Positions 14,577 through 17,237 of a stretch of DNA of 17,237 nucleotides are shown in pieces (position 1 is the first letter of the stretch; every line of letters begins with the position of its first letter). A program made the translations under genes and the position numbers. This stretch comes from Flavobacteriales bacterium UBA1112. GTDB taxonomy: Bacteria; Bacteroidota; Bacteroidia; Flavobacteriales_D; Sanyastnellaceae. The stretch is from assembly GCA_002313415.1 (NCBI GenBank), contig DCBH01000030.1, positions 1,336 through 18,572 on the forward strand. Direction: 5' to 3'. The notes below the pieces were generated by a model that was given only the letters and a program-made list of their open reading frames with translations, was not told where the DNA came from and did no database searches.

Positions 14577-15288
14577 GATTCATTCGAACCAATGAACCGT
14601 TTTTTAAAATGGGAATGGCCGTGCAGTTGTTTGGCGTCAAACAATACTTCACGTCTTCGTTCAAATTGAGCTTTCGAAGTCTCCGTCGATGCGAGGAGGC
14701 CTTGAGGAAGGCAAACATATTTTCACGGGAGGAGCGGAAAATAAACTTCGATGCGACTGTACTGTCTTCATCGGCAAAGAATAGACCCGATTCCAAGCAC
14801 TTGTCGGCAATGGCTCCTGCGCAAATGGTGTCTTCAAGATTGAATTTGTCTTTCCATCCAGAACCGAGTATTAAAGTGTCGCGCTTTTGCTCGATTAACC
14901 AAGTGCAGAGGGCGTCGAGGTTGTTCAAAGAACCTACAACCACGGTGTCTTTGGTTTTGGCCATGTTGATGGCTTTGGTGCCATTGGTTGTGGTCAATAC
15001 CACGGTCTGCCCCTTCAATTCAGGGTTCATGTAGCTGTAGGGCGAATTCCCCAAATCGAATCCTTTCACGATTTGTCCTCCGCGCTCTGCAGCAACCAAG
15101 ACTCCCTTGGCTTGATGATTTCGTGCTTCCTCCAAGGTTGCTACTGGAATAATTTCCTTGACGCCATATTCCATGGCGGTGCAAATCGCAGATGTAGCTC
15201 GAAGTACATCTAGGACGACAATAAGTTGAAAATCAGCTTCATACAGGTGATACTCTCCCGGAGAAAAACAAACTTCAATTCGGTTCAT
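14548..15288 (-). CDS. comB: 2-phosphosulfolactate phosphatase (ComB family)
   Basis: 246 residues from the ATG at 15288. The frame is open to 15441, but the extension overlaps gcvT and is unlike the family, whose members begin (M)xxIEVCFSP. Conserved blocks: IEVCFSPGEYHLY, IVVLDVLRATSAI, the VAAERGG...KGFDLGNSP loop, TVVLTTTNGTKAI, and the LGSGW...EDTICAGAIAD region. ComB removes phosphate from (2R)-phosphosulfolactate to give sulfolactate, a coenzyme M step in methanogens. ComB-like genes also occur widely in Bacteroidota, where the product use is unclear (sulfonate metabolism or a different phosphatase role). It lies 52 nt after gcvT and overlaps the zinc-hydrolase gene by 29 nt. Confidence 0.9.
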   Translation of the reverse strand: MNRIEVCFSPGEYHLYEADFQLIVVLDVLRATSAICTAMEYGVKEIIPVATLEEARNHQAKGVLVAAERGGQIVKGFDLGNSPYSYMNPELKGQTVVLTTTNGTKAINMAKTKDTVVVGSLNNLDALCTWLIEQKRDTLILGSGWKDKFNLEDTICAGAIADKCLESGLFFADEDSTVASKFIFRSSRENMFAFLKASSHRRRLRKLNLNEDVKYCLTPNNCTAIPILKNGSLVRMNHETIENAAI

Positions 15289-15340
15289 GTTGCGGGTCCA
15301 ATTCTTTGGCGGGGCATTGTCCACCTTCGGTGTCAACTGG

Positions 15341-16447
15341 TTAACCCTTGTAGAAGGGGAAGCGAACCACGTGGCAGGCGACAGATTTGTTGCGAATCTG
15401 AACGTGAAGCGCGGTTCCTTCAGTGGCAGAAGACGCGTCAAGATACGCCATGCCGATTCCGTGGCCTAATGATGGCGACATGGTGCCACTTGTGACTCTG
15501 CCCACGACATGACCTTCCGACGTCATCACCTCATATCCCTGCCGCGGAATGCCTCGGTCGTCCATCACCAAACCAACCAACTGCCTTTCAGAACCTTGTA
15601 TTTTCTCAGTTTCAAGACGTTTGCGGTCTACGAAGTCTTTGTTGAATTTGGTGATCCAACCCAATCCAGCGGAAAGGGGGGAGGTACTGTCATCAATGTC
15701 GTTTCCGTACAGGCAGAAACCCATTTCCATGCGCAATGTATCTCGCGCCCCGAGCCCACAGGGAGGAACACCTTCCTTGAGGAATGCTTCCCAAAGTGTC
15801 TCAGCGGAGCTGATGGGAAGGTAGATTTCCACCCCACCTGCACCCGTATACCCTGTTGCAGAGATGAAAACTTCGGTGCCGAGCAAGACCGCTTCTGTAA
15901 ACGTGTAATACTTCAGAGGATGCCAGTTGCCCCCATCTTTCCGTTTGGGCGAAAGTCTTGCGACCGCGTTGTCGGCCTGAGGTCCTTGCACGGCGAGAAG
16001 AACATAGTCTTCGCTTCGATCTGTGATTGTGACTTCAAACGACTTGTCTGTGATTTGTTTTTGAATCCATTGCCAATCTTTGGTTCGGTTGCTCGCATTG
16101 ACAACCAGCATGTATTGGTCTGCCGTAAAACGATAGACCAACATGTCGTCCACGATGCCACCTCGACCGTTGGGCAAGCAGGAGTACTGCACTTGGCCGT
16201 CAACGAGTTTTGATGCATCGTTGGAGCTGATCCATTGAATGAGGTCGAGGGCTTCAGGACCTTCAATGAAAAACTCGCCCATGTGACTGACATCAAACAT
16301 GCCGAATTTGGTTCGTACCGCCTCGTGCTCTGCCTTAAGCCCTTCATATTGCACCGCCATTTCATAACCAGCAAATGGCACCATCTTCGCCCCTGCTTTT
16401 AGGTGGCACTTGTGCAGCACTGTTCTGCGCAATGTCTCAAGCTCCAT
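15341..16447 (-). CDS. gcvT: Glycine cleavage system T protein (aminomethyltransferase)
   Basis: 368 residues from the ATG at 16447; the longer frame to 16537 lies inside wbqC and is not family-like. N-terminal pattern LHKCHLKAGAKMVPFAGYEM followed by FGMFDVSHMGEF, the folate-binding region CLPNGRGGIVDDMLVYR, TGYTGAGGVEIYL, and GLGARDTLRMEMG. The C-terminal domain contains GLVMDDRGIPRQGYEV and GRVTSGTMSPSLGHGIGMAYL. It transfers the methylene group from the lipoyl-bound aminomethyl of the H protein to tetrahydrofolate, releasing ammonia. Ala replaces the usual Pro in the PVQY segment (YEMAVQYEG), a minor change. Its start overlaps the wbqC stop by 11 nt. Confidence 0.97.
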   Translation of the reverse strand: MELETLRRTVLHKCHLKAGAKMVPFAGYEMAVQYEGLKAEHEAVRTKFGMFDVSHMGEFFIEGPEALDLIQWISSNDASKLVDGQVQYSCLPNGRGGIVDDMLVYRFTADQYMLVVNASNRTKDWQWIQKQITDKSFEVTITDRSEDYVLLAVQGPQADNAVARLSPKRKDGGNWHPLKYYTFTEAVLLGTEVFISATGYTGAGGVEIYLPISSAETLWEAFLKEGVPPCGLGARDTLRMEMGFCLYGNDIDDSTSPLSAGLGWITKFNKDFVDRKRLETEKIQGSERQLVGLVMDDRGIPRQGYEVMTSEGHVVGRVTSGTMSPSLGHGIGMAYLDASSATEGTALHVQIRNKSVACHVVRFPFYKG

Positions 16448-17045
16448 GCTGCGAATGTAGGGTTGAGGCCTCAGGTCCGAGGTGAAAAAGCACATCCAAA
16501 ATTGACCGGCCAGGCACAAATCCAAGTCTGTCTTCAAACACTTGTGGGTATCGATGCAGATCTACATGTTTCCATCGTGCTTTGTTGCGCCAATCATCCC
16601 AGGCCTCACCATCGTCAAATTTCGTGGAGGACAAAGGGTGTTCGATTCCAAGCATGTCACAGCTCCATTTGGTGGAGGCGAGGGCGGCGTCGAGCCAAGG
16701 CTGTCCTTGGTTGAGGTGGCGTTGCGCCCAGTCTTCAATGTCTGGGAAATAATGATCAAAAAAAGGAGCGCGACCGCAATTTGTGCGAATGACTTTGAGC
16801 AACAAAGCGGGCTTCACGGCAGCAGTGAACATCACGTCCCTGGAAGCGCGCGAAGCGGCCCTCCGGCGGTGAACGGGCAAGGATACCTCAATGGGACCTT
16901 GAGTGTTGACCAATGCAACCCTGTTTCTGAGACTTTGCTTCACAAAGTTCTCATTGATACACACGGTCGCGTTGGGCAAACTCGCGAGTCGAAACCATGT
17001 CATTGGTGGAAATGTAGCAGCGGGTAACAGCGGAGGAGCGGGCAT
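16437..17045 (-). CDS. WbqC-like family protein
   Basis: 202 residues from the ATG at 17045, 9 nt after the lepB stop; an in-frame TTG at 17054 would add three residues. Matches the WbqC-like pattern: FPPMTWFRLASLPNATVCINENF (compare the family's FPPI.YFA.....), FVKQSLRNRVALVNTQGPIEVSLPV, PFFDHYFPDIEDW, and the terminal RLGFVPGRSILDVLFHLGPE. Family members sit in O-antigen or lipid clusters in some bacteria, but the biochemical role is unsettled. Its position right after lepB is a gene order I know from many Bacteroidota. The C-terminus overlaps the gcvT start. Confidence 0.9.
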   Translation of the reverse strand: MPAPPLLPAATFPPMTWFRLASLPNATVCINENFVKQSLRNRVALVNTQGPIEVSLPVHRRRAASRASRDVMFTAAVKPALLLKVIRTNCGRAPFFDHYFPDIEDWAQRHLNQGQPWLDAALASTKWSCDMLGIEHPLSSTKFDDGEAWDDWRNKARWKHVDLHRYPQVFEDRLGFVPGRSILDVLFHLGPEASTLHSQHGA

Positions 17046-17054
17046 GATTGGCAA

Positions 17055-17237
17055 TCATTCCACAGGCCGCAGTATCCGATCCCAACGAATTTTTGATTCG
17101 CCATGCTGCGCTGAGTTTTGTTTGCTGAACCAAGTCAGTGTTGCACGACCCACAATGTGATCCTCGGGTACAAATCCCCACATCCGACTGTCAGCAGAAC
17201 GGTGACGGTTGTCCCCCATCATCCAATATCCATTCAT
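17055..17237 (-). CDS. lepB: Signal peptidase I, C-terminal fragment cut by the window edge
   Basis: Only the last 60 codons are inside the window; the gene continues past its right end. The fragment contains YWMMGDNRHRSADSRMWGFVPEDHIVG, the box E signature GDNRxxSxDSR and the following VPEDHIVG of type I signal peptidases, then a short tail. The catalytic Ser and Lys lie upstream, outside the window. Signal peptidase I cuts signal peptides of exported proteins at the inner membrane. It heads the minus-strand run lepB-wbqC-gcvT-comB. Confidence 0.93.
   Translation of the reverse strand: MNGYWMMGDNRHRSADSRMWGFVPEDHIVGRATLTWFSKQNSAQHGESKIRWDRILRPVE

Noticed and set aside
15289..15441. N-terminal extension of comB
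   Set aside because: The extension overlaps gcvT and is unlike the family, whose members start at (M)xxIEVCFSP.
15509..16213. Long plus-strand open frame (234 codons) opposite gcvT
   Set aside because: It lies entirely antisense to an unmistakable gcvT, has no family-like motifs and no promoter element. It is a shadow of the coding bias of gcvT.

Overview
This window looks like a chromosomal segment of a marine-type member of Bacteroidota, most likely Flavobacteriales. Four things point there. Two large secreted proteins carry the GC..(D/N)...DDGSC cysteine module and end in a T9SS-like tail or dockerin-like repeats. Bacteroidota-type -7 promoter elements (TAnnTTTG) lie in front of three genes. 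Shine-Dalgarno sequences are essentially absent. The local gene orders lepB-wbqC and thioesterase/dnaA/LMW-phosphatase are ones I associate with this phylum. The assignment comes from reading the sequence, not from a database search.

Layout. (1) 85-4310, plus strand: two secreted proteins, a PHB-depolymerase/feruloyl-esterase-like alpha/beta hydrolase and a G8-domain beta-helix protein of the CEMIP/TMEM2 type. Together they look like an extracellular polymer-degrading pair. (2) 4447-6070, minus strand: a COG0523 (CobW/YciC/ZagA-like) GTPase followed by two tiny membrane proteins that overlap at ATGA. (3) 6259-8097, minus strand: a secreted or lipid-anchored class I glutamine-amidotransferase-like hydrolase, a GNAT acetyltransferase and a SRPBCC protein. 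(4) 8301-9538, plus strand: two unrecognised envelope proteins. (5) 9651-11657, minus strand: dnaA, a strong hairpin terminator, then a low-molecular-weight tyrosine phosphatase. (6) 11990-12433, plus strand: a YbgC-like hotdog thioesterase, divergent from dnaA across a 332-nt AT-rich region. (7) 12430-17237, minus strand: a compact six-gene run, lepB (3' end only)-wbqC-gcvT-comB-S1/P1-type zinc hydrolase-QTMAN-like glycosyltransferase. Most joins in it overlap or are only a few bases apart.

The core genes (dnaA, gcvT, lepB) are ordinary. The accessory interest lies in five places: the secreted esterase/G8 pair, the COG0523 GTPase without a recognisable CxCC motif and its two coupled micro-membrane proteins, the queuosine-mannosyltransferase-like gene coupled to a zinc hydrolase, comB in a non-methanogen, and the two orphan envelope genes behind a promoter that seems to give a leaderless transcript. 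I see no mobile elements, CRISPR arrays, rRNA or tRNA genes.
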